Assembly: GCF_014199265.1 (NCBI RefSeq)
Contig: NZ_JACIJG010000025.1
Coordinates: forward strand, 1 to 49,312
Length of the DNA stretch: 49,312 nucleotides
Direction of reading: 5' to 3'
Origin: Brucella daejeonensis
GTDB taxonomy: Bacteria; Pseudomonadota; Alphaproteobacteria; Rhizobiales; Rhizobiaceae
Shown here one piece after another: positions 1 to 8,270 of the stretch. Numbering within the stretch: position 1 is the first letter of the stretch; the number at the start of each line of letters is the position of its first letter. The notes under the pieces are model-generated. The model did no database searches and was not told where the DNA came from. It saw only the letters and a program-made list of their open reading frames with translations. The position numbers and the translations under genes are program-made.

Positions 1-2
1 AC

Positions 3-86
3 ATCGGCCACCTCGTCACAACCATCGAACCAGCCGAATGTTCAAACTACTTCGAAAGCGCCGGATACGCTTCCGTCAAAACCTGA
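3..86 (+). mobile_element. 3' end of an IS630-family-like transposase gene (cut by window edge)
   Basis: An open frame enters from the left edge and stops at TGA 84-86, giving 27 residues that include PAECSNYFESAGYAS. That ending (a Glu-Cys pair, then an aromatic Tyr-Phe and AGYA) resembles the C-terminus of IS630-family DDE transposases. Only the tail is visible, so catalytic residues cannot be checked and I cannot tell an intact element from a remnant. A CTAG lies shortly after the stop (93-96); IS630 elements insert at TA, so the element may end there, but I cannot define its inverted repeat. Confidence 0.5.
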
Positions 87-90
87 AAGG

Positions 91-144
91 CTCTAGCATG
101 ATCTTTTTCCGAAAACCGGTTCCCACTTTTCGGGATCATGCTCT
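91..144. repeat. Dispersed palindromic element, copy A (GCATGATC type)
   Basis: An imperfect inverted repeat: GCATGATC at 96-103 is mirrored by GATCATGC at 134-141, with AAACCGGTTCCCAC in the centre. The same design recurs at 8144-8186, and in a GCATTTCC variant at 2617-2660 and 5078-5123. Such extragenic palindromes are common in Hyphomicrobiales genomes. It sits directly after the transposase tail. Confidence 0.75.
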
Positions 145-263
145 GGCGCCGCAATATTCTTTCCTGGATATGGTGCGGCGGGCACAAATTTTTCGTTTTC
201 ATGTCGTTCTCGAAACCTTACAGGTGAGCGAAGCATATGAGTATTTCCTGAAAGGGGAGGGGT

Positions 264-1220
264 ATGAAAGCAATCGCTACATTATCGGATTTCGTCGGCC
301 GCACCTTCGCGGTCTGGGTCATTGTCTTTGCCCTTCTGGGCTTCCTGCTGCCGTCGACGTTCAGCATTTTCGCGCCGTGGATCGTGGTGCTGCTCGGCAT
401 CATCATGTTCGGCATGGGGCTTACGATTTCGGGCAAGGATTTTGCCGAAGTCGCCCGGCGTCCGTTCGATGTCGCCATCGGCGTGCTGGGGCAGTTCATC
501 ATCATGCCGCTGATCGCGGTCCTGCTGACGCGGATCATCCCGATGTCGCCGGAAGTGGCGGCGGGCGTCATACTGGTCGGTTGCTGCCCCGGCGGCACGG
601 CCAGCAACGTCATGGCCTATCTGTCGAAGGGCGATGTGGCGCTGAGCGTCGCCTGCACCAGCGTCACGACGCTGCTCGCGCCCATCGTCACGCCTTTCCT
701 CGTCTGGTTCTTCGCCAGCCAGTATCTGCCGGTCGATGCAATGAGCATGTTCATCAGCATCGTCAAGGTGATCCTCGTGCCGCTGGCGCTCGGCTTCGTG
801 TTGCAGAAACTGGCGCCGGGGCTGGTCAAGTCCGCCCTGCCGATGCTGCCGCTGGTATCGGTGGCGGGCATCGTGCTCATCGTGGCGGCGGTGGTCGCGG
901 TCAACAAGGCCGCTATCGTCCAGTCCGGCCTGCTGATCTTCGCGGTCGTGGTCCTGCATAATTGCTGCGGCCTGCTGCTGGGCTATTTCGCCGCGCGTTT
1001 CGCAGGGCTGTCGCTTGCCCGGCGCAAGGCAATCAGCATCGAGGTCGGTATGCAGAACAGCGGGCTTGGCGCCGCGCTCGCCAATGCGCATTTCTCGCCG
1101 CTGGCCGCCGTGCCGAGCGCTGTCTTCAGCGTCTGGCACAATATTTCGGGTGCGCTGGTCGCAAGCTATTATGCGCGCATGGAAGAAGAGGCTCCCGAAA
1201 CGCAAACGGTCACGCGATAA
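264..1220 (+). CDS. BASS-family (bile acid:sodium symporter-like) transporter
   Basis: A 318-residue, very hydrophobic protein with about nine to ten predicted membrane segments, the usual size for the BASS family. The first helix starts near residue 15. A conserved-looking GCCPGGTASN stretch near residue 112, followed by SKGDVALSVA, matches the family's crossover motif. Family members move organic anions such as bile acids, pantoate or 2-keto acids with sodium; the substrate cannot be told from sequence. The ATG at 264 follows a clear AAAGGGGAGG ribosome site. It precedes the serC leader by about 80 bases on the same strand but probably has its own transcript. Confidence 0.85.
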   Translation: MKAIATLSDFVGRTFAVWVIVFALLGFLLPSTFSIFAPWIVVLLGIIMFGMGLTISGKDFAEVARRPFDVAIGVLGQFIIMPLIAVLLTRIIPMSPEVAAGVILVGCCPGGTASNVMAYLSKGDVALSVACTSVTTLLAPIVTPFLVWFFASQYLPVDAMSMFISIVKVILVPLALGFVLQKLAPGLVKSALPMLPLVSVAGIVLIVAAVVAVNKAAIVQSGLLIFAVVVLHNCCGLLLGYFAARFAGLSLARRKAISIEVGMQNSGLGAALANAHFSPLAAVPSAVFSVWHNISGALVASYYARMEEEAPETQTVTR

Positions 1221-1304
1221 TGAAATTCTACCCGTCCGGGGCAATCCGGGCGGGTTTGAAAAAATATTCCCGAAAAGACGTATTGAGGAAAAATGCGCTT
1301 TCGG

Positions 1305-1362
1305 CTATCCCGGTAAGTGGGCCACGTCTCCCCAACGAGACGCGTGCTATCTGAGAGGATAG
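1305..1362 (+). ncRNA. serC leader RNA (candidate cis-regulatory element)
   Basis: The bases just ahead of serC hold a stem CACGTCTC (1323-1330) / GAGA-CG-CGTG (1337-1346) closed by a CCCAA loop, followed by a purine-rich GAGAGGAT ribosome site. A conserved serC leader RNA upstream of serC-serA in alphaproteobacteria is an established Rfam-type family, and both location and operon order fit. The boundaries are approximate. A covariance-model search would settle it. The ligand or mechanism of this RNA class is, to my knowledge, not established. Confidence 0.6.
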
Positions 1363-1369
1363 AAACAAC

Positions 1370-2545
1370 ATGACGACGATTGCGAAGCCGGCAGTTCGCC
1401 CGGCTAACCCTAATTTTTCATCCGGTCCCTGTGCAAAACGTCCCGGCTGGTCGCTGAACGCGCTGGTCGATGCGGCTCTTGGCCGTTCGCATCGCGCGAA
1501 AATCGGCAAGACCAAGCTGAAGGACGCCATCGACCTTACCCGCGAAATCCTTCAGGTGCCTGCCGATTACCGCATCGGCATCGTACCGGCATCCGACACC
1601 GGCGCCGTCGAAATGGCGCTGTGGTCCATGCTCGGCGCGCGCGGCGTCGATATGGTGGCGTGGGAAAGCTTCGGTTCGGGCTGGGTCACGGATGTGGTCA
1701 AGCAGCTCAAGCTGGATGACGTGCGCACCTTCGATGCGCCTTATGGCGAGATCGTGGATTTTTCGCAGGTCGATTTCGACCGCGACGTGGTCTTCACCTG
1801 GAACGGCACCACTTCGGGCGTACGCGTTCCCAATGGCGATTTCATTCCGGCCGACCGCAAGGGCCTGACCTTCTGCGACGCCACGTCGGCGGCTTTCGCG
1901 CAAGCCCTCGATTTTGCCAAGCTCGATGTCGTCACCTTCTCCTGGCAGAAGGTTCTGGGCGGCGAGGGCGCGCACGGGATGCTGATCCTCAGCCCCCGCG
2001 CCGTGGAACGGCTGGAAAGCTACAAGCCCGCATGGCCGCTGCCGAAAATCTTCCGCATGACCAAGGGCAACAAGCTGATTGAAGGCATCTTCACCGGCGA
2101 AACCATCAATACGCCATCCATGCTGTGCGTGGAAGACTATCTCGATGCGCTGAACTGGGCGAAGTCGCTCGGCGGTCTCGACGCCTTGACCGGCCGTGCC
2201 GACCGCAATTTCAAGGTGCTGAACGATTTCGTCGAAAAGACGCCGTGGATCGCCAATCTGGCCGTGAAGCCTGAAACACGCTCCAACACCTCCGTCTGCC
2301 TCACCATTGTCGATAGCCAGGTGACGGCGCTTGCGCCCGACGCGCAGGCGGCTTTCGCCAAGGGCATCGTCACGATGCTGGAAAAGGAAGGCGTCGCCTA
2401 CGATATTGGCGCTTATCGCGACGCGCCTTCGGGCTTGCGCATCTGGGCAGGTGCTACGGTTGAAGCATCCGATCTGGAAGCGCTGACCCACTGGCTCGAC
2501 TGGGCCTTTGAAACGCAGAAGGCTGCGCTCAAGGCCGCAGCCTGA
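1370..2545 (+). CDS. serC: Phosphoserine aminotransferase SerC
   Basis: A PLP enzyme of 391 residues converting 3-phosphohydroxypyruvate and glutamate to 3-phosphoserine and 2-oxoglutarate, the second step of serine synthesis. The N-terminal [11 protein letters not shown] is the substrate-binding start typical of the alphaproteobacterial SerC subgroup; the PLP-binding lysine is probably Lys194 in [11 protein letters not shown], and GTTSG near 146-150 helps hold the cofactor phosphate. The ATG at 1370 follows GAGAGGATAG. The gene is followed by serA 137 bases downstream, and the pair lies behind one leader RNA, so the two are expected to be co-regulated. Confidence 0.97.
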   Translation: MTTIAKPAVRPANPNFSSGPCAKRPGWSLNALVDAALGRSHRAKIGKTKLKDAIDLTREILQVPADYRIGIVPASDTGAVEMALWSMLGARGVDMVAWESFGSGWVTDVVKQLKLDDVRTFDAPYGEIVDFSQVDFDRDVVFTWNGTTSGVRVPNGDFIPADRKGLTFCDATSAAFAQALDFAKLDVVTFSWQKVLGGEGAHGMLILSPRAVERLESYKPAWPLPKIFRMTKGNKLIEGIFTGETINTPSMLCVEDYLDALNWAKSLGGLDALTGRADRNFKVLNDFVEKTPWIANLAVKPETRSNTSVCLTIVDSQVTALAPDAQAAFAKGIVTMLEKEGVAYDIGAYRDAPSGLRIWAGATVEASDLEALTHWLDWAFETQKAALKAAA

Positions 2546-2616
2546 CCTCATGCAGATCGCCGTGGCCGTGTTGGGACGGTCATGGCGCGCATTCTTCCGT
2601 TTCAGTTTTGGCAATC

Positions 2617-2660
2617 GCATTTCAGAACGCAAAACCGGTTTCCACCTTTGCTGGAAATGC
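2617..2660. repeat. Dispersed palindromic element, copy C (GCATTTC type)
   Basis: GCATTTC at 2617-2623 is mirrored by GAAATGC at 2654-2660, with AAAACCGGTTTCCA in the middle. It lies in the serC-serA gap and would be carried in the joint transcript, where it could fold into a hairpin between the two genes. Confidence 0.7.
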
Positions 2661-2682
2661 TTGATTTTTGATGGAGGCCATC

Positions 2683-4284
2683 ATGGCACCTCGCGTACTC
2701 GTATCCGACAAGCTGTCGCCCACCGCCGTCCAGATTTTCAAGGATCGCGGCGTGGAAGTCGATTACCTGCCCGATCTCGGCAAGGACAAGGAAAAGCTTC
2801 TCGAAGTCATCGGCCAGTATGACGGTCTGGCGATCCGTTCGGCCACCAAGGTCACGGAAAAGCTGATCGCGGCCGCGAAGAAACTCAAGGTCGTCGGCCG
2901 CGCCGGTATCGGCGTGGACAATGTCGATATTCCGGCGGCTTCACGCCGCGGTATCATCGTGATGAACACGCCGTTCGGCAATTCGATCACCACCGCCGAA
3001 CACGCGATTGCGCTGATGTTCGCCGTTGCCCGGCAACTGCCGGATGCCGACACGTCCACCCGCGCGGGCAAGTGGGAAAAGAACCGCTTCATGGGCGTGG
3101 AAATCACCGGCAAGACGCTTGGCGTCGTCGGTTGCGGCAATATCGGTTCCATCGTCGCCACGCGGGCCATCGGCCTCAAGATGCATGTGGTGGCCTTCGA
3201 TCCGTTCCTTTCGGAAGCACGCGCGCAGGAGCTGGGCGTGGAAAAGGTCGAGCTGGACGAATTGCTCGCCCGCGCCGATTTCATTACGCTGCACACGCCG
3301 CTCACCGACAAGACGCGCAATATCATCAATGCGGAAAACCTTGCCAAGACGAAGCCCGGCGTGCGCATCGTCAACTGCGCACGCGGCGGCCTGATCGTGG
3401 AGAAGGATCTGGTGGCGGCGCTGAAATCCGGCCATGTGGCCGGTGCCGGTATCGACGTCTACGAAACCGAACCCGCGACGGAAAACGAGCTTTTCACGCT
3501 GCCCAATGTGGTTTGCACGCCGCATCTTGGCGCGTCCACTTCGGAAGCGCAGGAAAATGTCGCGCTTCAGGTTGCCGAACAAATGTCGGATTACCTTGTG
3601 AAGGGCGCCGTTTCCAACGCCATCAACATGCCGTCGATCACGGCGGAGGAAGCGCCGCGCCTGAAACCCTTCGTCAAGCTTGCCGATGTGCTGGGCGCTT
3701 TCGTGGGGCAGGTGACGGACGAGCCGATCCAGGAAGTGGAAGTGCTGTTCGACGGTTCCACCGCCACGATGAACACCCGCGCATTGCTCAGCGCCGCGCT
3801 TGCCGGTCTCATCCGCCCGCAGGTCGCCGATGTGAACATGGTGTCCGCGCCGATCATGGTGAAGGAACGCGGCATCATCGTTTCGGAGGTCAAGCGCGAC
3901 AAGTCCGGCATTTTCGACGGCTATATCAAGCTGACCGTGAAGACTACCCTGCGTGAACGCTCCATCGCCGGCACCTGCTTCTCCGACGGCAAGCCGCGCT
4001 TCATCCAGATCAAGGGAATCAATCTCGACGCCGAGGTCGGCCCGCACATGCTTTACGTCACCAACAAGGACGTTCCGGGCATGATCGGCCTGCTCGGCAC
4101 GATCTGCGGAAAGCACAATATCAACATCGCAAACTTCTCGCTCGGACGCGATCGTCCCGGCGGCGACGCGATTGCGATGCTCTATGTGGATGAACAGATT
4201 CCACAGGCGGCACTTGACGAACTGACGGCCCAGGAGGCAATCAAGGCGGCAACACCGCTTGAGTTCAACGTCGGAGAAGTTTGA
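2683..4284 (+). CDS. serA: D-3-phosphoglycerate dehydrogenase SerA
   Basis: Oxidises 3-phosphoglycerate to 3-phosphohydroxypyruvate with NAD, the first step of serine synthesis. At 533 residues it is the long type: split substrate-binding domain, Rossmann domain with GCGNIG at 150-155, an intervening regulatory domain from about 320, and a C-terminal ACT domain (about 455-530; begins MLYVTNKDVPGMIGLLGT) that usually senses serine. The start at ATG 2683 is chosen over the in-frame TTG 2668 and ATG 2671 because GGAGG at 2673-2677 is then correctly spaced. It follows serC and overlaps nothing if the next gene starts at 4289. Confidence 0.97.
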   Translation: MAPRVLVSDKLSPTAVQIFKDRGVEVDYLPDLGKDKEKLLEVIGQYDGLAIRSATKVTEKLIAAAKKLKVVGRAGIGVDNVDIPAASRRGIIVMNTPFGNSITTAEHAIALMFAVARQLPDADTSTRAGKWEKNRFMGVEITGKTLGVVGCGNIGSIVATRAIGLKMHVVAFDPFLSEARAQELGVEKVELDELLARADFITLHTPLTDKTRNIINAENLAKTKPGVRIVNCARGGLIVEKDLVAALKSGHVAGAGIDVYETEPATENELFTLPNVVCTPHLGASTSEAQENVALQVAEQMSDYLVKGAVSNAINMPSITAEEAPRLKPFVKLADVLGAFVGQVTDEPIQEVEVLFDGSTATMNTRALLSAALAGLIRPQVADVNMVSAPIMVKERGIIVSEVKRDKSGIFDGYIKLTVKTTLRERSIAGTCFSDGKPRFIQIKGINLDAEVGPHMLYVTNKDVPGMIGLLGTICGKHNINIANFSLGRDRPGGDAIAMLYVDEQIPQAALDELTAQEAIKAATPLEFNVGEV

Positions 4285-4288
4285 GAAA

Positions 4289-4798
4289 ATGACGCAGGAG
4301 ATGGCGCAGCCGGAATGGCGGCATATGCACGAGCAGGATATTGCCAGCGTGACCGCCGTCGCCAACGTTGTCCATCCCGACTTTTTCGAGGATGAGGCGG
4401 TCTTCCGGGACCGCTTCACGCTTTATCCGGCGGGTTGTTTCGTCCTGTCCCGTGACACCGAAATCCTCGGTTATGGCATCAGCCATCCATGGAAACTGGA
4501 TGCGGTCCCGGCTCTCAACGCCGTTCTGGGTGAACTGCCGGTCGAGACCAATACCTATTATATCCACGACATAGCGCTTCTGCCCGATGCCCGCTCCAGC
4601 GGCGCGGCCACGCGCGTCGTGGAACTCATGGCCAGCCAGGCCGAACGCGACGGTTTCGTCACCGTGTCGCTCGTCGCCGTCAACGGCTCGCAGGGTTTCT
4701 GGGAAAAGAAGGGTTTCGTGGTGCGCGACCTTCCCGCGCTCGAAGAAAAGCTGAAAAGCTATTCGGAGGAGGCGCTCTATATGGTCCGCGCCGGCTAG
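4289..4798 (+). CDS. GNAT-family N-acetyltransferase
   Basis: A 169-residue protein with the Gcn5-related fold: an N-terminal acceptor part, a central strand ending in YYIHDIALLPDARSSGAATRVVEL, where the R/Q-x-x-G-x-G/A acetyl-CoA loop is degenerate (ARSSGAA), and a final VNGSQGFWEKKGFVV that is typical of motif B. ATG 4289 lies only four bases after the serA stop, so the two genes are probably translationally coupled. An earlier in-frame start at 4259 would overlap serA. The substrate is unknown; the link to serine synthesis is by position only. Confidence 0.85.
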   Translation: MTQEMAQPEWRHMHEQDIASVTAVANVVHPDFFEDEAVFRDRFTLYPAGCFVLSRDTEILGYGISHPWKLDAVPALNAVLGELPVETNTYYIHDIALLPDARSSGAATRVVELMASQAERDGFVTVSLVAVNGSQGFWEKKGFVVRDLPALEEKLKSYSEEALYMVRAG

Positions 4799-5169
4799 GT
4801 CGCGGATATTCCGCTTCTGGCGGGCTGCAAATGGCGTGATTTTTCGCTTCCGGTGCTCATGTACCAAAATGTACATTCCGCTCCGGTTCTCAAATCCCAC
4901 CATTTTCGCCGCGCCATAAACGGAATCTCAAGCGACCCAAGCGCCCATCGCTTCTGGCGGCGTTCAAAAATCGGGAATTTCTTGCACGAAAGAGTCGCGC
5001 AAGCCGGATTCTCTCTGTATAGAGACGAAGGATCAGCACCCGTCGGACTGACGGGGAAGCTTGCGATCCTTGGGTTCGAGCATTTCCAGCAAAAGTGCGA
5101 AGCGGTTTTGCGTTGGATAATGCGGCAAAACAAAAGTACGGCTTCGAGCCGGACCGAGGAGTTTTCTCA
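4799..5169. other. 371-base gap without a convincing gene
   Basis: Between the GNAT stop and purA I see no open frame with coding character in either strand. It contains one copy of the dispersed palindromic element (5078-5123) and the purA ribosome site GAGGAG just before 5170. A promoter for purA must lie here, but I cannot assign -35 and -10 boxes with confidence. Confidence 0.6.
5078..5123. repeat. Dispersed palindromic element, copy D (GCATTTCC type)
   Basis: GAGCATTTCCAGC at 5078-5090 faces GCGTTGGATAATGC at 5110-5123 as an imperfect mirror, with a degenerate AGCGGTTTT in the centre. It sits 46 bases upstream of purA and would be in the purA leader if transcription starts before it. 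Confidence 0.7.
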
Positions 5170-6459
5170 ATGGCGAATGTGGTTGTCGTCGGGTCGCAAT
5201 GGGGCGACGAGGGCAAGGGTAAGATCGTTGACTGGCTGTCCGAACGCGCCGATGTCATCGTGCGCTATCAGGGCGGTCATAATGCCGGTCATACGCTGGT
5301 CATCGACGGCGTCAGCTACAAGCTCTCGCTGCTGCCGTCCGGCCTGGTGCGCGGCAAGCTGAGCGTTATCGGCAACGGCGTCGTGGTCGATCCGCACCAT
5401 TTCGTCGCCGAAGTGGAAAAGCTGCGCGGACAGGGCATCGACGTGACGCCGGAAGTCCTGCGCATCGCGGAAAACGCACCGCTCATCCTTTCCATCCATC
5501 GCGATCTCGACGCCATGCGCGAAGGCTCCAATTCGGGCCTCAAGATCGGCACGACCAAGCGCGGCATCGGTCCCGCCTACGAGGACAAGGTCGGTCGCCG
5601 CGCCATCCGCGTGATCGACCTGACCGAGCCTGAAACGCTGGAGCCGAAGGTGGAGCGCCTGCTCGCGCACCACAATCTCCTGCGCCGCGGCATGGGGCTT
5701 GAGGAAATCGCGGTCGGAACCATCCTGAAGGAACTGACCTCGGTCGCCGACCAGATCCTGCCCTATATCGATCAGGTCTGGCGCGTGCTCGACGAACGCC
5801 GCAAGGCGGGCGACCGCATCCTGTTCGAAGGCGCGCAGGGCGCGCTGCTCGACAACGATCACGGCACCTATCCCTTCGTGACGTCCTCCAACACGGTTGC
5901 CGGCCAGGCCGCTGCCGGTTCCGGTCTTGGGCCGACCGCCATCGGTTATGTCCTCGGCATCACCAAGGCCTACACGACCCGCGTCGGCGAAGGTCCGTTC
6001 CCGACCGAACTCGACGACGAGATCGGCAATTTCCTCGGCACCAAGGGCCACGAATTCGGCGTGGTGACCGGGCGCAAGCGCCGCTGCGGCTGGTTCGACG
6101 CCGTGATCGTGCGCCAGACGGTCCGCACCTCCGGCATCAACGGCATTGCGCTCACCAAGCTCGACGTGCTCGACGGCCTGGAAGAAATCAAGATCTGCGT
6201 CGCCTACGAGCTGGACGGCAAGCGCATCGACTATCTGCCGTCCTCCATGGGCGCACAGGCGCGCGTCAAGCCGATCTATGAAACGCTGCCGGGCTGGTCG
6301 GAAACGACTGCGGGCGCGCGTTCGTGGAACGATCTCCCGGCGCAGGCGGTCAAATATGTGCGTCACATCGAAGAACTGATCGGCGCGCCGGTGGCGATGC
6401 TCTCCACCAGCCCCGAACGCGAGGACACGATCCTCGTGACCGATCCGTTCCACGACTGA
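5170..6459 (+). CDS. purA: Adenylosuccinate synthetase PurA
   Basis: Joins IMP and aspartate using GTP to form adenylosuccinate, the committed step to AMP. The protein has 429 residues, as expected for the family. The GTP-binding loop [11 protein letters not shown] appears at the N-terminus with the catalytic Asp, followed by GGHNAGHTL with the catalytic His, and further on [11 protein letters not shown], which helps bind IMP. The ATG at 5170 is preferred to the upstream frame start at 5095 because [15 protein letters not shown] is the family's normal beginning and GAGGAG precedes it. A strong terminator follows at 6500. Confidence 0.98.
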   Translation: MANVVVVGSQWGDEGKGKIVDWLSERADVIVRYQGGHNAGHTLVIDGVSYKLSLLPSGLVRGKLSVIGNGVVVDPHHFVAEVEKLRGQGIDVTPEVLRIAENAPLILSIHRDLDAMREGSNSGLKIGTTKRGIGPAYEDKVGRRAIRVIDLTEPETLEPKVERLLAHHNLLRRGMGLEEIAVGTILKELTSVADQILPYIDQVWRVLDERRKAGDRILFEGAQGALLDNDHGTYPFVTSSNTVAGQAAAGSGLGPTAIGYVLGITKAYTTRVGEGPFPTELDDEIGNFLGTKGHEFGVVTGRKRRCGWFDAVIVRQTVRTSGINGIALTKLDVLDGLEEIKICVAYELDGKRIDYLPSSMGAQARVKPIYETLPGWSETTAGARSWNDLPAQAVKYVRHIEELIGAPVAMLSTSPEREDTILVTDPFHD

Positions 6460-6499
6460 TCGCCCCACGACTGGCCCGTCGTTTGAAGCATTGCATGTT

Positions 6500-6538
6500 C
6501 GGAGCGGCTTCCCCGGAAGCCGCTCCGATTTTGTTTTG
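6500..6538 (+). terminator. Intrinsic terminator after purA
   Basis: A perfect 12-bp stem CGGAGCGGCTTC / GAAGCCGCTCCG (6500-6511 with 6516-6527), tetraloop CCCG, and then ATTTTGTTTT. It lies 40 bases after the purA stop. Confidence 0.9.
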
Positions 6539-6740
6539 ACCGTCGTACAAAGAACGCAATCGGTCACACAAAGCTTCGCAACAGGGTGAATTTTGCCACG
6601 ATTTCACCGCATCATTTTGAAAGTCTTCGCTAAATTGTGGCCTGAGACTTTGCTTTCCCTTGATTATTGTGATTATTGGGACATTTATTGCATCCTGTGC
6701 TTATTGTTCATCTGAGCGGGCGGAAACCGGGTAAGACGGA

Positions 6741-8144
6741 ATGGCGGATTTTGTAGCGGTACTGAAAAAGACGATCGATGCGCAGGCGGACAAGTCGCCC
6801 GAGTTGCGCCAGCGCGTGTACGCCAAGGCGCGCGCCACGATCGAGCAGAAGCTTGTTACGGCAAACGCCTCGCAGGCGGTGGCGATTCGCCAGCGCAATA
6901 TTCTCGAAGACGCCATCACGGAGGTGGAGGCCTTCTATGCGCCGCCAGCCGAAGCGCCTGCCGAACCGGTCGGCGACGCGCTGGAGGATTTCCTGCATGA
7001 GGCGAATCAGGACGCCGCGCCCTCGGGCGACGCCGACGAGGGTGCGCAGGACAGTTCCGATGACGAAACCGGCCAGGGCGCCGATGACGAGCCTCCGTTT
7101 TCCACGGAACCGCGTGGAGAAGACTGGAAGATCGACCGCGCCAAGGAAAAGGCCGAGGCCCGTCGCAGCGAATATATCGAGCGCACCGCCAAGAAGGAGC
7201 AGCGTTCCAACAAGGGCCTGATCGCCGGTCTGATCGCCGTGCTGGTTCTGGGCGGCGCGGGTTATGCCGTCTGGGTCAACAAGGACAAGTTGCAGGAATT
7301 TGCCTCCAGCCTTGGACGCGGAGATGCGCCCGCGCCGACCCCGGCGGACACGGCTGCGAACCAGCCCGAAGACACGACGCCGCCAGCCGACGACAATGCG
7401 GCGCCGACCGGCGAAGAACCGTCGGCCCAGCCGCAGCAGCCCGCCGGAGAGCAGAAGATGACGCAGCGCCTCATGCCAGATGGCAGCGAGGTGGATAGCG
7501 GGCCCGCGGGCGGCGCGAACGGTATCGGCGAGGGCACGTCCACCGCCGCTTCGACCTCGGCCCCGGCTGGAACCGGCACACAGCCGGGCGGCGGCGAACA
7601 GGCCGTCGCCGTCGGCCAGCAGGCGCTTCTCTATGAAGAACGCGGCGGCGCCGGTTCGGATTCGGTCGAGCGCGGCAATGTCGTCTGGTCCACCATCGAG
7701 GAAAGCCCGGAAGACGGCCAGCCTGCCGAGCCTGCCATCCGCGCCAATGTCACCTTGCCGACCAGCAAGGTCGGGTTGAAGATGACGATCCGCAAGAATA
7801 CGGACCAGTCCATTCCCGCAAGCCACCTGATCGAGATGGTCTTCACCGTGCCGGAAGGTTTCTCCGGCGGCGTGGTGGACAATGTCCAGCGCATCACCTT
7901 CAAGGATACGGAGCAGGCGGCGGGCAACCCGCTGATCGCCGTGCCGTCGAAGATTGGCGACAATTTCTTCATTATCTGGCTGAACGATGCCCAGACCGCG
8001 CAGGATACCAACCTGTCGCTGATGCGCCGCCTGCAATGGATCGACATTCCGATTTCCTATCGCAACGGACGCCGCGCGCTGGTCAGCCTCGAAAAGGGCG
8101 TGCCGGGCGAAAAGGCGTTCAACGACGTTCTGGGCACGAATTAG
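6741..8144 (+). CDS. Unrecognised one-span membrane protein with conserved-looking C-terminal domain
   Basis: I do not recognise this 467-residue protein. Residues 1-70 are helical and charged (begins MADFVAVLKKTIDAQ); 70-155 are acidic and rich in Ala, Asp and Glu; a single membrane span lies near 158-176 (GLIAGLIAVLVLGGAGYAVWV), flanked by basic residues on its N side, which suggests a cytoplasmic N-terminus. Residues 185-285 are a Pro/Ala/Gly-rich periplasmic linker. The last 170 residues look like a folded, beta-rich domain (for example MVFTVPEGFSGGVVDNVQ). It is a single-gene unit between two terminators. A role in the cell envelope is only inference. Confidence 0.8.
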   Translation: MADFVAVLKKTIDAQADKSPELRQRVYAKARATIEQKLVTANASQAVAIRQRNILEDAITEVEAFYAPPAEAPAEPVGDALEDFLHEANQDAAPSGDADEGAQDSSDDETGQGADDEPPFSTEPRGEDWKIDRAKEKAEARRSEYIERTAKKEQRSNKGLIAGLIAVLVLGGAGYAVWVNKDKLQEFASSLGRGDAPAPTPADTAANQPEDTTPPADDNAAPTGEEPSAQPQQPAGEQKMTQRLMPDGSEVDSGPAGGANGIGEGTSTAASTSAPAGTGTQPGGGEQAVAVGQQALLYEERGGAGSDSVERGNVVWSTIEESPEDGQPAEPAIRANVTLPTSKVGLKMTIRKNTDQSIPASHLIEMVFTVPEGFSGGVVDNVQRITFKDTEQAAGNPLIAVPSKIGDNFFIIWLNDAQTAQDTNLSLMRRLQWIDIPISYRNGRRALVSLEKGVPGEKAFNDVLGTN

Positions 8145-8186
8145 AGCATGATCCCGAAAAGGGGAACCGGCTTTCGAAAAGCGCGC
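8144..8186. repeat. Dispersed palindromic element, copy B (GCATGATC type)
   Basis: GAGCATGATCCCGAAAA followed by GGGGAACCGG begins on the last base of the preceding stop codon, and matches the reverse complement of the right half of copy A at 91-144. The second half has decayed (CTTTCGAAAAGCGCGC), so it is a one-sided, degenerate copy. Confidence 0.65.
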
Positions 8187-8219
8187 AAAAACAAATAGAT
8201 AGCGCTTTTGACGGAATGG

Positions 8220-8246
8220 AAAAAGGCCGCATCGAGCGGCCTTTTT
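8220..8246. terminator. Bidirectional terminator
   Basis: AAAAAGGCCGC (8220-8230) and GCGGCCTTTTT (8236-8246) form an 11-bp stem with loop ATCGA. It has a T-tract on both strands and sits between two convergent genes, so it can end both the 6.7-8.1 kb gene and the pyrophosphatase gene. Confidence 0.88.
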
Positions 8247-8270
8247 GTTACGGTATCGAGCGGCTGCCGG

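Noticed and set aside
38..961. 307-residue open frame on the plus strand
   Set aside because: It overlaps the BASS transporter in another frame, is Arg/Gly/His-rich and starts inside the transposase tail and palindrome; a shadow frame of GC-rich DNA.
2941..4419. 492-residue minus-strand frame
   Set aside because: It runs opposite serA with His/Arg-rich composition and no domain; serA is certain.
5167..6567. 466-residue minus-strand frame
   Set aside because: Antisense of purA, whose motifs are complete; long antisense frames are common at this GC content.
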